From Mesonia aquimarina (GTDB lineage: Bacteria; Bacteroidota; Bacteroidia; Flavobacteriales; Flavobacteriaceae): a stretch of 64,000 nt of DNA. The first letter of the stretch is position 1. Every line of letters starts with the position of its first letter. The notes under the pieces are model-generated. The model saw only the letters and a list, made by a program, of their open reading frames with translations. It had not been told where the DNA came from and did not search any database. Below, piece after piece: positions 53,872 to 63,016 of the stretch. The translations under genes were made by a program, and so were the position numbers. The stretch covers positions 124,001 to 188,000 of the forward strand of contig NZ_RCNV01000003.1 in the NCBI RefSeq assembly GCF_003667275.1. The letters run 5' to 3'.

Positions 53872-54459
53872 TTAATACTCCCAATAGATTCCTGCTGTAA
53901 AACTTACATAGGACAAGCTTCCTAGGTCGCCTGCTTCAAAAACTTGATTATATCGCGTAGAAGCTCTTATTCCAAATCCATAATCTACATCATACTGCAA
54001 ACCAATCTCTGGTCTAACACTAAAGTGCCAAGCTTCTTCTTCAAAAGTAAAAATACCGATATCTAATTCTGCTCTATTATAAACCGTTCCTAAGCCCAAA
54101 CTTGCAAATGGGGTTAAAAAATTTTCAGGAGAAAAATAATAAGTTGTAGTAAAGTAAATAGGTAAACTATTTAAATAATTATATTGATTTCCTGAAATGG
54201 TTTCGGTTCCAAAAGTTTCAGTGATATAGCCTTTATCTTCGTAAAATGTTTGCCAACCAAAACTTCCCCCTAAAGAGATATTATCTTGAATGTGATAAGA
54301 AAAGTCTATTGTAACTCCACGACCACTTGTGTTTTCAATAAAATCTTTTGTATCTCCTAAAGGAACTGCCACTGAATAATTAAGAGCAAAATTTGTTTGA
54401 GAGCTCACTAGTAGCGAAACAAAGAGAAAACTGCTTAATAAAATATATTTTAACTTCAT
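53872..54459 (-). CDS. Outer membrane beta-barrel protein
   Basis: This 195-residue protein has a signal peptide (MKLKYILLSSFLFVSLLVSS). A short beta-barrel domain of alternating hydrophobic strands follows (NFALNYSVAVPLGDT, SLGGSFGWQTF, FASLGLGTVYN). It ends with an aromatic residue (GIYWEY), the usual C-terminal signature of outer-membrane barrels. Function is unknown. It lies between the broken barrel gene and the DUF4136-type lipoprotein, all on the minus strand. Confidence 0.78.
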   Translation of the reverse strand: MKLKYILLSSFLFVSLLVSSQTNFALNYSVAVPLGDTKDFIENTSGRGVTIDFSYHIQDNISLGGSFGWQTFYEDKGYITETFGTETISGNQYNYLNSLPIYFTTTYYFSPENFLTPFASLGLGTVYNRAELDIGIFTFEEEAWHFSVRPEIGLQYDVDYGFGIRASTRYNQVFEAGDLGSLSYVSFTAGIYWEY

Positions 54460-54471
54460 TATTTATTTGTT

Positions 54472-55119
54472 TTAATTGAACGGTGCATGTGTAAATGCCT
54501 GATCTATACCATTGTCTATTCTTGATATTGTATATGAATCGCTTCCTTGAAGCAAGCCATTTAACGCTCCCAGCCAAATAACCGGTACTTGAACGTCTTG
54601 AATATCATTTGCAGATGTCATTTGAATTAAAACTGTGCCTGTTTTAAAACCGCTAACATAACCTGGGGAGTAGCCAGGATAATACCAACCCCAACCCGGA
54701 AAACACCCTGGGTAATACCAACCCCAATAACCCGGATTATAGTAATAGAGAAAATTCTGATTAAAAGCAGACGGCAATACAACGATATCTGGATTTTGAT
54801 TTTCATTCACTTCTTGCCACCCCTTAGCATTTAAGTTCTCTCTAATTTTACTGATTATTGCATCACTAAAATTGGTATCAATAAATTCTGGAGGTTCGTT
54901 TTCATCAGTATCATCATCAAGTTTTATAACACCATCGGGTAAAGAATAGGTGTATTGATCTTGAAAAGTAAATTCAGGGGCATAATTTGTATAGACTAAA
55001 TCAAAATCTTCTACATTTTCTGGCTCATTAGGATAACAAGCCACTAAAAGAACATATACAAAAAACAAACATCCTTTTAGAATATTATAGTTTGACTTCA
55101 TTGTTTTATCTGATTTCAT
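54472..55119 (-). CDS. DUF4136-family lipoprotein
   Basis: The protein has 215 residues from 55119; a second ATG at 55101 gives a more usual signal peptide. The lipobox is FVYVLLVACYP with its Cys. The mature part has DFDLVYTNYAPEFTFQDQYT and a DNFSDAI-like helix, DTNFSDAIISKIRENLNAKG. An aromatic insert and the C-terminal DVQVPVIWLGALNGLLQGSD follow. These are DUF4136 features. A surface or periplasmic role is expected; no enzymatic motif is evident. Confidence 0.75.
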   Translation of the reverse strand: MKSDKTMKSNYNILKGCLFFVYVLLVACYPNEPENVEDFDLVYTNYAPEFTFQDQYTYSLPDGVIKLDDDTDENEPPEFIDTNFSDAIISKIRENLNAKGWQEVNENQNPDIVVLPSAFNQNFLYYYNPGYWGWYYPGCFPGWGWYYPGYSPGYVSGFKTGTVLIQMTSANDIQDVQVPVIWLGALNGLLQGSDSYTISRIDNGIDQAFTHAPFN

Positions 55120-55153
55120 AAATTAAATTTTAATAATTTCAAACCAACTTAAA

Positions 55154-55956
55154 TTACATGAACTGTAAGTTAATCCCTGTAAAAAATTGAAATTGCGGTT
55201 GAGTACCTCTATGAAGCATAGAATATTGTGGTTCAATAAAAAGGTTAAATACAGTATCTCCAACTTTTACAACTTGACCAATTCCTAAACCAAGTGGCGT
55301 ATGATAGTTATCGTTTTCAATATCAAAAGCCCAAGTTGGTGCTCCACGTAAATAGGTGCCGCCACCTAATTGAAAGAAATAAAATGGTTGTACTGCTACA
55401 AAATTAGTGTCAGGTCTATCGTCTTCTCCAGCAAAAGAGACCTGCCAGGTTATTAAGCCTCCAAATTGAAAAACAGGAGATTTGGCTATAAAAGCTACAA
55501 ATGCAAAGCCTCCTTGCCATTTACCTGACCCTAACGCATCTTCTGAAGCTGTTGGGGCAGAAAGTAAAGGACCAGCACCTATATAGCTTCTGCCTTTGAA
55601 ACAAAATTATAAGAAACAAAAGCATTAATATCTCCCAAACCATTTTCCGCATTTACATTTCCTGTACTTAAATTAGGCATTCCAACTGTAGCAAATGGCG
55701 CTGAAACACGCATTAAAAGTTTACCTTCTGCAAAAGGTTTAGCAAACCTTACCCAAGTGGTATTTAGGTAAGCTTCATCTGGAGCATCAGTTAATTTAGG
55801 GACATAATAATTCTGAAAATTGAGTGCTGTCATATTTGCTAATGGATTATTAGCTTGTGCAGAACTCGCTGCTGGTTTATCTTCATTTTCTTCTTGAGCG
55901 AAAACATGAACATAACACAGTGCTAAGACGAAAAGTGTAAAAACTCTCTTTTTCAT
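55154..55956 (-). pseudogene. Frameshifted outer-membrane-type protein
   Basis: The first frame (55579-55956, 125 residues) has a signal peptide (MKKRVFTLFVLALCYVHVFA) and reads NPLANMTALNFQNYYVPKLT to FVSYNFVSKAEAI and a stop. In the -1 frame from about 55600 the sequence continues KGRSYIGAGPLLSAPTASED and on to GINLQFM, ending with TAA at 55154-55156. Restoring one A in the A-run at about 55595-55605 joins the two into a protein of about 266 residues. The homopolymer makes either a real mutation or a sequencing error possible. Confidence 0.78.
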
Positions 55957-56422
55957 AATTAATATTTAAGTTAGTTATTAGTAATAAATACTTTTCAACA
56001 ACAGAATAATTTTAATTCTTATTATTAAAAATTTTGGTTGGTTATTTCTATTGGCTTTTTATCTTATTAAAAATTAAATCCCGTTAATCAAATTTTCTAG
56101 TCCAATAATTTTAACAGTCATATTCTCTTTGGCTAATTTTATTAAAATTATCATAACAAATAACTTGATAAAATTAAAAAAACATAAAATTATCGTTAAG
56201 TTAGATATAAATATAATAAAAAATTAACATTAAAAATATACTAACAAAAAGAGAACAGCATTTTTAGAAGTGTTTAGTTTCAGGAATGACTAAAATAATT
56301 TGAAACACGAAAATCTATCTGACTGATTATTAAACAATAAAACGCCAAACAGATTTAAATAACCGTTAAATTACTAATCAAAAAATAAGGAAATTACTTT
56401 TTAACAGTAGAAAATTTAAGAC
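55957..56422. other. AT-rich intergenic region, no gene seen
   Basis: About 470 bases between the broken outer-membrane gene and PhnA contain no credible open frame on either strand and no strong hairpin. It presumably holds the promoter of the exported-protein cluster (transcribed leftward from about 55960). Confidence 0.6.
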
Positions 56423-57001
56423 TTAAGATATTTTTTTTACAAACTTGGTGAGAATAACTATTTGCTGACCTTCTACTTTACCTTCTATTTGGCCTTCATC
56501 ATCGTGCACTAAACTAACGCGACGCACAGCTGTACCACGTTTAGCAACTAAGCTAGATCCCTTTACCGGTAAATCTTTAATTAAAACCACATTGTCTCCT
56601 GCTTCTAGCACCGCTCCATTACTGTCTTTGTGAATAATTTTTTCTGAAGCAGGTTCTTCTTGAATACTTTTAGCCCAAGCTAATGTATCTTCTTCCATAT
56701 ACATCATATCAAGCAAATCTTGTGGCCAACCTTCATTTTTTAATTTGGTTAACATACGCCAAACAACAACTTGCACTACTGGAGTGGTGTTCCACATACT
56801 ATCGTTTAAGCAACGCCAGTGATTGACTTCTATCTTTTCTGAATCTTCAAGTTGTTCTAAACAGGTATTACAAACCAAGATAGCTTCTTCTGCAGTTAAA
56901 GATTCTGAAGGTGGAACTTGATAAATTTCTAACTGATCTTTACTTCCGCAGAGTTCGCAAGAAGAATCTGCACGTTGCATTAAGGTTTGCTGTACACTCA
57001 T
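56423..57001 (-). CDS. phnA: PhnA-domain protein
   Basis: Starting at ATG 57001 (MSVQQTLMQR) gives 192 residues; a GTG at 57019 would add six. The N-terminal part has a zinc-ribbon-like CELCGSKDQL and CNTCLEQLE. The C-terminal PhnA domain contains DSNGAVLEAGDNVVLIKDLP and VKGSSLVAKRGTAVRRV. Despite its historical name the family is not essential for phosphonate use and its function is unclear. It is a single-gene unit on the chromosome flank. Confidence 0.85.
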   Translation of the reverse strand: MSVQQTLMQRADSSCELCGSKDQLEIYQVPPSESLTAEEAILVCNTCLEQLEDSEKIEVNHWRCLNDSMWNTTPVVQVVVWRMLTKLKNEGWPQDLLDMMYMEEDTLAWAKSIQEEPASEKIIHKDSNGAVLEAGDNVVLIKDLPVKGSSLVAKRGTAVRRVSLVHDDEGQIEGKVEGQQIVILTKFVKKIS

Positions 57002-57074
57002 TTTTTCTAAATAAGTCACAAAAATAATGCATTATAAATTATACTATAGTTTTTACGTTAAAAAAAAACTATTA

Positions 57075-58181
57075 TTATTTTTTCTTCTTCTTTTTATCTT
57101 CCTGAAAAGCATCTTTAAAATCAATGTCTTGATCTACTTGCCCTGTAAATGCTTTAATCCACGCATTTTTAAAAATATTAGTAACGGTAGGCCAAATACC
57201 TGTTTTTACTTTATTCAAATCGCCTTCAAATGGAACACGAGTTGCAACGGTATCGGTTCCTTGGTTTTTTAAAATGAATTTAAAAACACCAACAAAACCT
57301 TCCCAAAGTGTTTCTAAGAAACCATCTTCTTTTCCTATCAATTTAGTATCGGTTAACAACGGTTTTACGTAACCTTTCATATAACCATCGGCAATAGCCA
57401 CCTCACTATAAACACCTACACTTCCTTTTTCAAAATCTAAGCCGGCGTAATAATTAGTAAAATCATTTAGAGCGCTAGCTTCAGCTTCTTCTAAGGAAAA
57501 TGCAATATCCATATCAGGAATTTCCTTAATCAAATTCATTTTCCCTTCAAGATTAACCTTTCCCTGACCAATAGAAATTCCATTGGCTTGTATGGTGGAG
57601 GGTAGCGTTCTTTGTTTCTCTTTTACATTTCGTAAATTATTGGCGTTTAAATTGAGTTTATTGATGTATAAATCAATATTAGGATCGGCTTGTAATTGGA
57701 CAAAAGCGAGTTTTCCATTAAATACTTCAAAATGATTTATTTCTAATGGAACCAGATCTGTTAGAGCTTTTGTCCAATCCTCAGCATCTGGCTCTCCTTC
57801 TTCGGTGGTTTGTTGCTGGTCTTCAAAAACATAAATAACCTCTGGACTATTCATGCTGATTTCGCTTACAATTCTTCCATCAAAAAGCGAACGCCACTCT
57901 ACCGAGATATCTGTTTCAGGAAAATTTAAAAAAGGTGTTTTGCTATCTGCAGAAACTTTGTCTAAATACATGCCTTTAATAACATAAGCACCACGAATTA
58001 AAGAAATATCTATATCGTCTACTTGACCATAATAGCCTGGAATATCTGCTAAAACTTTATTGACATAATTTTTCACCAAAGTTGGTAAATACAAACGAAA
58101 GGCTATTAATAAAACTATAAGGATAAGTGGAATGGTATAGCGTTTTCTTTGATATTTTTTTCTTTTTTTATGAGCAGACAT
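57075..58181 (-). CDS. DUF748/AsmA-like envelope protein
   Basis: This 368-residue protein has a basic N-terminus, one transmembrane segment (YTIPLILIVLLIAFRLYLPT) and an AsmA-like periplasmic domain. Repeated strands are visible in DIDISLIRGAYVIKGMYLDK, FPETDISVEWRSLFDGRI and INHFEVFNGKLAFVQL. DUF748 proteins are thought to help outer-membrane or lipid transport. The C-terminus ends in a lysine-rich run (DAFQEDKKKKKK). Confidence 0.8.
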   Translation of the reverse strand: MSAHKKRKKYQRKRYTIPLILIVLLIAFRLYLPTLVKNYVNKVLADIPGYYGQVDDIDISLIRGAYVIKGMYLDKVSADSKTPFLNFPETDISVEWRSLFDGRIVSEISMNSPEVIYVFEDQQQTTEEGEPDAEDWTKALTDLVPLEINHFEVFNGKLAFVQLQADPNIDLYINKLNLNANNLRNVKEKQRTLPSTIQANGISIGQGKVNLEGKMNLIKEIPDMDIAFSLEEAEASALNDFTNYYAGLDFEKGSVGVYSEVAIADGYMKGYVKPLLTDTKLIGKEDGFLETLWEGFVGVFKFILKNQGTDTVATRVPFEGDLNKVKTGIWPTVTNIFKNAWIKAFTGQVDQDIDFKDAFQEDKKKKKK

Positions 58182-58265
58182 AATTTTATTTTAGGCTAAT
58201 TTGAAAGAAAAACCCTAAAAAGCTAGTTAATGAAAAGCTAAATATTACTTATAAAAATAGAATAA

Positions 58266-59261
58266 TTAATTTCCTAAGATACGTGACCACAATTCGCTAA
58301 GTATCTTCTCTCCGTCACTAGGTCTTTTTTTAACCTCTTCTATACGTATAGGTTTAGTCGTAGAATTAATTTTATAACTGAAAACAAAATCACTAGCATC
58401 TTTATCTAAACTCAGTAAACCAAAACGTAAGTCATTAAAATATAAGACGCCATTTTTTTCAGTAATAATATACCAACCCTTACTTATTTTTATAAGGCGT
58501 TTTATTTTATCTGTTTGCTTTAATTTTCCAAGTAAATGATGATTTTTTGGATAGGAAGAAAATTGTATTGGCTGCTTATCAAAAAAAGAATAATGTCCAA
58601 TTAAATAAGCATTTTCAGTATCAATATTTGCAGTCCATAAAATACTATTAAAGGGCGTTGGCTTGGTTTCAATTTCTAAATAAGAAATGTTTTGTTGTTG
58701 AAGCGCTTCTTTAAATTGAAAAAATGCAATTCCCTTAAAAATGAGCGTGAATAACAAATAAAATGAGCTAACAATTAAGCCTAAATTGTTCCATTTTCTA
58801 CGTTGTTCCGAAGTTCTTTTCTGAAACATAGCAAGAAGCAGAAAGATTAAAAACGGAAGCGTATACAGCGGATCAATTACAAAAATGTTTTTATAAGCCA
58901 AACGCAAATCTAAAGGCCAAAATAATTGCGTACCCCAAGTAGTGTGAGCATCGAGCAACGGATGAGTTAAAAAACCCCAAAAAAACAACCAGCTCCAGGA
59001 TTTCCAGGAAGTAGATTTTTCAAACAACGAAACTAACTTCCCGAAAATTGGTGCAAATACAATTGAAAAAAACACAGAATGTGTAAATCCTCTATGTATT
59101 TCTAATGCGCTAACAGTATCGGTAAAATAACTCGCAAAAGTATCTAAATCCGGTATAGTTCCTGCAATTGCACCGTAAAGCATTGCTTTATTACCCACTC
59201 TTTTTCCAAGTACAGCTTCTCCAACAGCAGCACCTAAAACTATTTGTGTTAACGAATCCAT
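58266..59261 (-). CDS. YdjM-like membrane-bound metal-dependent hydrolase
   Basis: This 331-residue protein has the YdjM family start MDSLTQIVLGAAVGEAVLG, the metal-site-like GTIPDLDTF, LEIHRGFTHSVFF and THPLLDAHTTWGTQLFWP. Several hydrophobic segments follow. The family is annotated as inner-membrane metal-dependent hydrolases with undetermined substrate. It lies next to two glycosyltransferase genes in the same orientation, 6 bases after the GT2 gene. Confidence 0.88.
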   Translation of the reverse strand: MDSLTQIVLGAAVGEAVLGKRVGNKAMLYGAIAGTIPDLDTFASYFTDTVSALEIHRGFTHSVFFSIVFAPIFGKLVSLFEKSTSWKSWSWLFFWGFLTHPLLDAHTTWGTQLFWPLDLRLAYKNIFVIDPLYTLPFLIFLLLAMFQKRTSEQRRKWNNLGLIVSSFYLLFTLIFKGIAFFQFKEALQQQNISYLEIETKPTPFNSILWTANIDTENAYLIGHYSFFDKQPIQFSSYPKNHHLLGKLKQTDKIKRLIKISKGWYIITEKNGVLYFNDLRFGLLSLDKDASDFVFSYKINSTTKPIRIEEVKKRPSDGEKILSELWSRILGN

Positions 59262-59267
59262 TTATAA

Positions 59268-60740
59268 TTACTTTTTTAAAATAAAAGATTGCCAACTCAC
59301 AAAACTAAATCCGAAAAAAAGCATAAAGTGAAAAGCCAACAAACCAAACTCATTAATTTTGAAAGCGCTATAAATAGCAAATGCAAAATAAAACACGAAT
59401 CCTAATTCTATAAATTGTGTAAAAGAAAACTGTTGCTTTAAATAAACATTGGTTTTCCAGGAATCTCTTACATTCTTTACATTAAATTTTGGTGTACGTA
59501 CAAAAGCAGATTTTTTACCAAAATGTCCTTCTAAAATTGCCAAAGAATTATGAACAGACAAGCCCATAGCTACAGAGAAAAAAGAAAAAAACATACCGGC
59601 AAAATTGAAAAAATTTTTAAATCCTCCGCCATTAATTTTCTTATAACTCACCCAATAACCAATAAAAAAAACAAGTGTACTAATACCTAAAAAAGCTAAT
59701 ATATAAAAGTAAATACTTAACTCCGGATGTTGATTTTTAGCATATAAAACAGGAACACTCAACACCGCTAATAGCAGAATCACCAAAAACATCGAGCTAT
59801 TTAAAAGATGGAAAAAACCATGGAATTTGGTTGAAAAAGAACGTTTTTTATCAGCAATTAATTTACCGTAATTTTTTTGAAAATTTTCAGCAGCACCTTT
59901 ATTCCATCTAAACTGTTGCGATCTAGCGGCACTCATAGCCATCGGTAATTCTGCAGGAGTTTCAACTTCTTCTAAATACTTAAACTTCCATCCTTTTAAC
60001 TGCGCGCGATAGCTCAAATCTAAGTCTTCAGTAAGTGTATCGCCGTGCCAATTCCCGGCATCAAGAATACAAGTTTTTCGCCAAACACCGGCGGTACCAT
60101 TAAAATTAATAAAATGATTTCCAAAGCTTCTTCCTACTTGTTCTAAAATAAAGTGGAAATCTAATGCAAAAGCTTGCATCTTGGTAAGCAAGGAGTAATT
60201 TCTATTTAAATGTCCCCAACGTGTTTGCACAACCCCTATTTCCGGGTTTATAAAATGCGGAATGGTTTGCTGTAACCAGTCTTTTTTCGGCAAAAAATCG
60301 GCATCAAAAATTGCAATAAATTCTCCTGAAGCTTTTTGTAAACCTTCTTTTAAAGCTCCGGCTTTAAAACCTTTTCTATCACTTCTGGTTATATGCTGAA
60401 TATTTATACCTGACTTCTTAAATTCTTCGACTTTATTTTTTGTTTGAACTAAAGAATCATCGGTAGAATCATCTAACACTTGAATTTCTAATTTCTCTGA
60501 AGGATAATCCAACTGAACAATATTATCTAACAGACGATCTACCACGTAGCGTTCATTATAAACAGGAAGTTGTATGGTAACTTTTGGGGTTTCTTTGGTA
60601 TTAAGAGAACTAAAATTCACATTATTCTTAATTGCCTTCTGTGCTTTTTTATAGTTGATAATTAAATGTAATTGTGCTAAACTGTATAAAAAGACAAGCA
60701 ATAATGCTATACCATAAAGTATAAGAAATATAAACTCCAT
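59268..60740 (-). CDS. Cellulose-synthase-like GT2 glycosyltransferase
   Basis: This 490-residue membrane protein has one N-terminal helix, a GT2 catalytic domain and four C-terminal membrane helices. Motifs are VTIQLPVYNERYV, the DDS of VLDDSTDDS, FDADFLPKKDWL (DxD), TEDLDLSYRA (acid base) and QQFRWNKGA (QxxRW). These are processive beta-glycosyltransferase signatures, as in cellulose or glucan synthases. The product is unknown. It is adjacent to a second GT2 gene (1-base spacing). Confidence 0.88.
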   Translation of the reverse strand: MEFIFLILYGIALLLVFLYSLAQLHLIINYKKAQKAIKNNVNFSSLNTKETPKVTIQLPVYNERYVVDRLLDNIVQLDYPSEKLEIQVLDDSTDDSLVQTKNKVEEFKKSGINIQHITRSDRKGFKAGALKEGLQKASGEFIAIFDADFLPKKDWLQQTIPHFINPEIGVVQTRWGHLNRNYSLLTKMQAFALDFHFILEQVGRSFGNHFINFNGTAGVWRKTCILDAGNWHGDTLTEDLDLSYRAQLKGWKFKYLEEVETPAELPMAMSAARSQQFRWNKGAAENFQKNYGKLIADKKRSFSTKFHGFFHLLNSSMFLVILLLAVLSVPVLYAKNQHPELSIYFYILAFLGISTLVFFIGYWVSYKKINGGGFKNFFNFAGMFFSFFSVAMGLSVHNSLAILEGHFGKKSAFVRTPKFNVKNVRDSWKTNVYLKQQFSFTQFIELGFVFYFAFAIYSAFKINEFGLLAFHFMLFFGFSFVSWQSFILKK

Positions 60741-61433
60741 TTATTTTAAACTGTATTTAAATATCCACCCTAAAATTTTTACCCCCGCCATAAACGCTCC
60801 TTTTACCGTTCCTGAAACTTTAGAAACTCCTATTCTATTTTTATAGTGTACGGGAATTTCTACATATGAATATTTTTTCTTTAAAACTTTTAACTGCATT
60901 TCTACCGTCCAACCATAAGTTTTATCTTCCATGTCTAAAGCTAAAAGTTTAGTATACTTAATTGCTCTAAACGGACCTAGATCTGTAAATTTCGCTTGAA
61001 AGAAAAGCTTCATTAAAGTTGTGGCAAGCCAATTTCCGAAAATCTGTGGAAATGTCATAGAGCCGCTTTCTCTAAGTCGTTTAACGCGAGCTCCTATTAC
61101 AAAATCTTTATTTTCAGTAATAATTGGGTTAACAATCTTAGAAAGTTCTTCAGGAAAATCACTGTAATCGCCATCTAAAAAAACTACAATATCAGGTTTG
61201 TTTTTTTCTTCAGCTAAATAATTCATTCCGTTAAGACACGCATAGCCATAACCTTTTCGTGGTTCTCTTAAGACAGTTGCTCCGGCTTGGTGTGCATTTT
61301 CTTCAGTTTTATCTGTAGAATTATTACTAACTACAATCACTTCATCAACAAAAGAAGGAATTTCTTGAATAACGAGCGCAATAGATTCGGCCTCGTTAAA
61401 AGCCGGAATAATAACGGAAATTTTGGGGTTCAT
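60741..61433 (-). CDS. GT2 glycosyltransferase (DPM1/polyprenyl-phosphate type)
   Basis: This 230-residue protein begins with the GT2 signature ISVIIPAFNEAESIALVIQE and has VFLDGDYSDFPEEL (DxD-like) and a basic PVHYKNRIGVSKVSGTVKGA stretch. This is the layout of dolichol/undecaprenyl-phosphate sugar transferases. A C-terminal hydrophobic part may associate with the membrane. Its gene abuts the large GT2 and overlaps the iron-sulfur gene by one base, suggesting one operon. Confidence 0.85.
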   Translation of the reverse strand: MNPKISVIIPAFNEAESIALVIQEIPSFVDEVIVVSNNSTDKTEENAHQAGATVLREPRKGYGYACLNGMNYLAEEKNKPDIVVFLDGDYSDFPEELSKIVNPIITENKDFVIGARVKRLRESGSMTFPQIFGNWLATTLMKLFFQAKFTDLGPFRAIKYTKLLALDMEDKTYGWTVEMQLKVLKKKYSYVEIPVHYKNRIGVSKVSGTVKGAFMAGVKILGWIFKYSLK

Positions 61434-63016
61434 TAAGCGTCTTTGTTCACGTGATTCATTAAATCTACATCATTGCCCAAAAGTACGTCTTTAGAATTGA
61501 TTCTTCCTTGCGGGCGATCATTTTCTAATTTTAAAACACCTCTGGGGCAAACCTCAGCACAAATACCACAACCAACACAAGAGGAACGAACAATATTTTC
61601 TCCTTTTTGAGCATAGGCTCTAACGTCGATTCCCATTTCGCAATAAGTAGAGCAGTTCCCGCAAGAAATACACTGACCACCATTTGTGGTTATTCTGAAT
61701 TTTGAAAATAAGCGCTGTTGAAAACCTAAAATTGCAGCCATTGGACAACCAAAACGACACCAAACACGACTACCGAAAATAGGATAAAAACCTACACCTA
61801 TAACGCCTGAAAAAATAGCGCCAATTAAAAATGCATACGTACTTCTTAATTGCTCTGCTTGAAAAATAAATAATTGCTTTCCGCTAAAATAATGCAAACC
61901 GACTAAGGCTAAAATAATTACCATATACCCAACTGCACCATACTGTGCATCCTTTTGCAATTCCTCTCTTCTAAAAAGCATGGCCCAAGCAAAAACAGCG
62001 GTTAATAATACAGAAACGCCAATTAAAAAAATATCTTTGGTTAACCAATATTTAGAAAAGTCACTTCCCAAATATGAATGAATTACAGCTACAGTCATTA
62101 GGGTCACAAAAACCACCACGCTATGAACTATCCATCGCTCTACCTTCCAAGCAAATTGACTTTTATCGCTTAATTGTCTAAACGGATCTCCGGCAGTTTC
62201 TGCAAGGCCGCCGCAACCACAAACCCAAGAGCAATACCAGCGTTTCCCGTACTTATAGGTTAGGATTGGAGTGATAATAAAAATAGAAGCTATCCCAAAT
62301 AATAATAAAGCGACACCAATATTTCCTGAATTAATGAAAGCATCTACTCTATACTGTTCAAAATTATAATAATTAAGCGGCCATATATTTTTTAAATCGT
62401 AGTAAGGTAAATCGCCATTTAGACGCGCCATAATTTCAGGAATGATAAACGCAAAAGCCGTTTGAAAAAACATAACCGAACCGGTACGAATAATTTCATA
62501 GCGACTGTGCCGGTATTTCCATATAAATTTAATTCCGAAGATTAAAATAGCCAACGTATACAGCGTACCATAAACAAACCATTGGCTCGCAGAATTACCA
62601 CTCAAGGCTTTACTCAACGGGTCAAACAAAGCAATAAGCCCAACATTAGCTGTGTTTTCGCGTAAGCCTAAGTAATAAGGATAAAAATATAAGATCACAT
62701 AAAATAAGGTAAGTAAGATTCCTGTTACCCAACCGATAAGTCCACGACTAGAAATAGATTTAAACCAAACGCCATCGTTCTTTATGCCTGCTTTTTTTTG
62801 AGCATACATAGCCCAAGAAAAACCAACAGTTCCGATAGAAATAGCTCCTAAAGAAATACTCAGCCAAAGTGTTTTATGAGGAAAATTTACATTAAAAGCG
62901 GCTAAACATAAAACAGCCAACCCTAAAATACCTATAAAAACAAAGGCTTTTTGTGCGTTAGATAATTGTTGAGGCGGTTGGCTAGTTATAGCCATATTTC
63001 GTTGAACTCGACTCAT
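61433..63016 (-). CDS. NapH/NosR-like polytopic iron-sulfur membrane protein
   Basis: This 527-residue protein has about eight membrane helices. Cysteine motifs typical of NapH/NosR are WYCSWVCGCGGLAE and VWCRFGCPMAA. Two 4Fe-4S ferredoxin clusters follow, CISCGNCSTYCEMG and CVGCGICAEVCPRG. Such proteins pass electrons across the inner membrane to partner oxidoreductases. The ATG overlaps the end of the downstream FAD-dependent oxidoreductase gene by 4 bases (ATGA), so they likely work together. The exact electron acceptor is not readable. Confidence 0.85.
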   Translation of the reverse strand: MSRVQRNMAITSQPPQQLSNAQKAFVFIGILGLAVLCLAAFNVNFPHKTLWLSISLGAISIGTVGFSWAMYAQKKAGIKNDGVWFKSISSRGLIGWVTGILLTLFYVILYFYPYYLGLRENTANVGLIALFDPLSKALSGNSASQWFVYGTLYTLAILIFGIKFIWKYRHSRYEIIRTGSVMFFQTAFAFIIPEIMARLNGDLPYYDLKNIWPLNYYNFEQYRVDAFINSGNIGVALLLFGIASIFIITPILTYKYGKRWYCSWVCGCGGLAETAGDPFRQLSDKSQFAWKVERWIVHSVVVFVTLMTVAVIHSYLGSDFSKYWLTKDIFLIGVSVLLTAVFAWAMLFRREELQKDAQYGAVGYMVIILALVGLHYFSGKQLFIFQAEQLRSTYAFLIGAIFSGVIGVGFYPIFGSRVWCRFGCPMAAILGFQQRLFSKFRITTNGGQCISCGNCSTYCEMGIDVRAYAQKGENIVRSSCVGCGICAEVCPRGVLKLENDRPQGRINSKDVLLGNDVDLMNHVNKDA

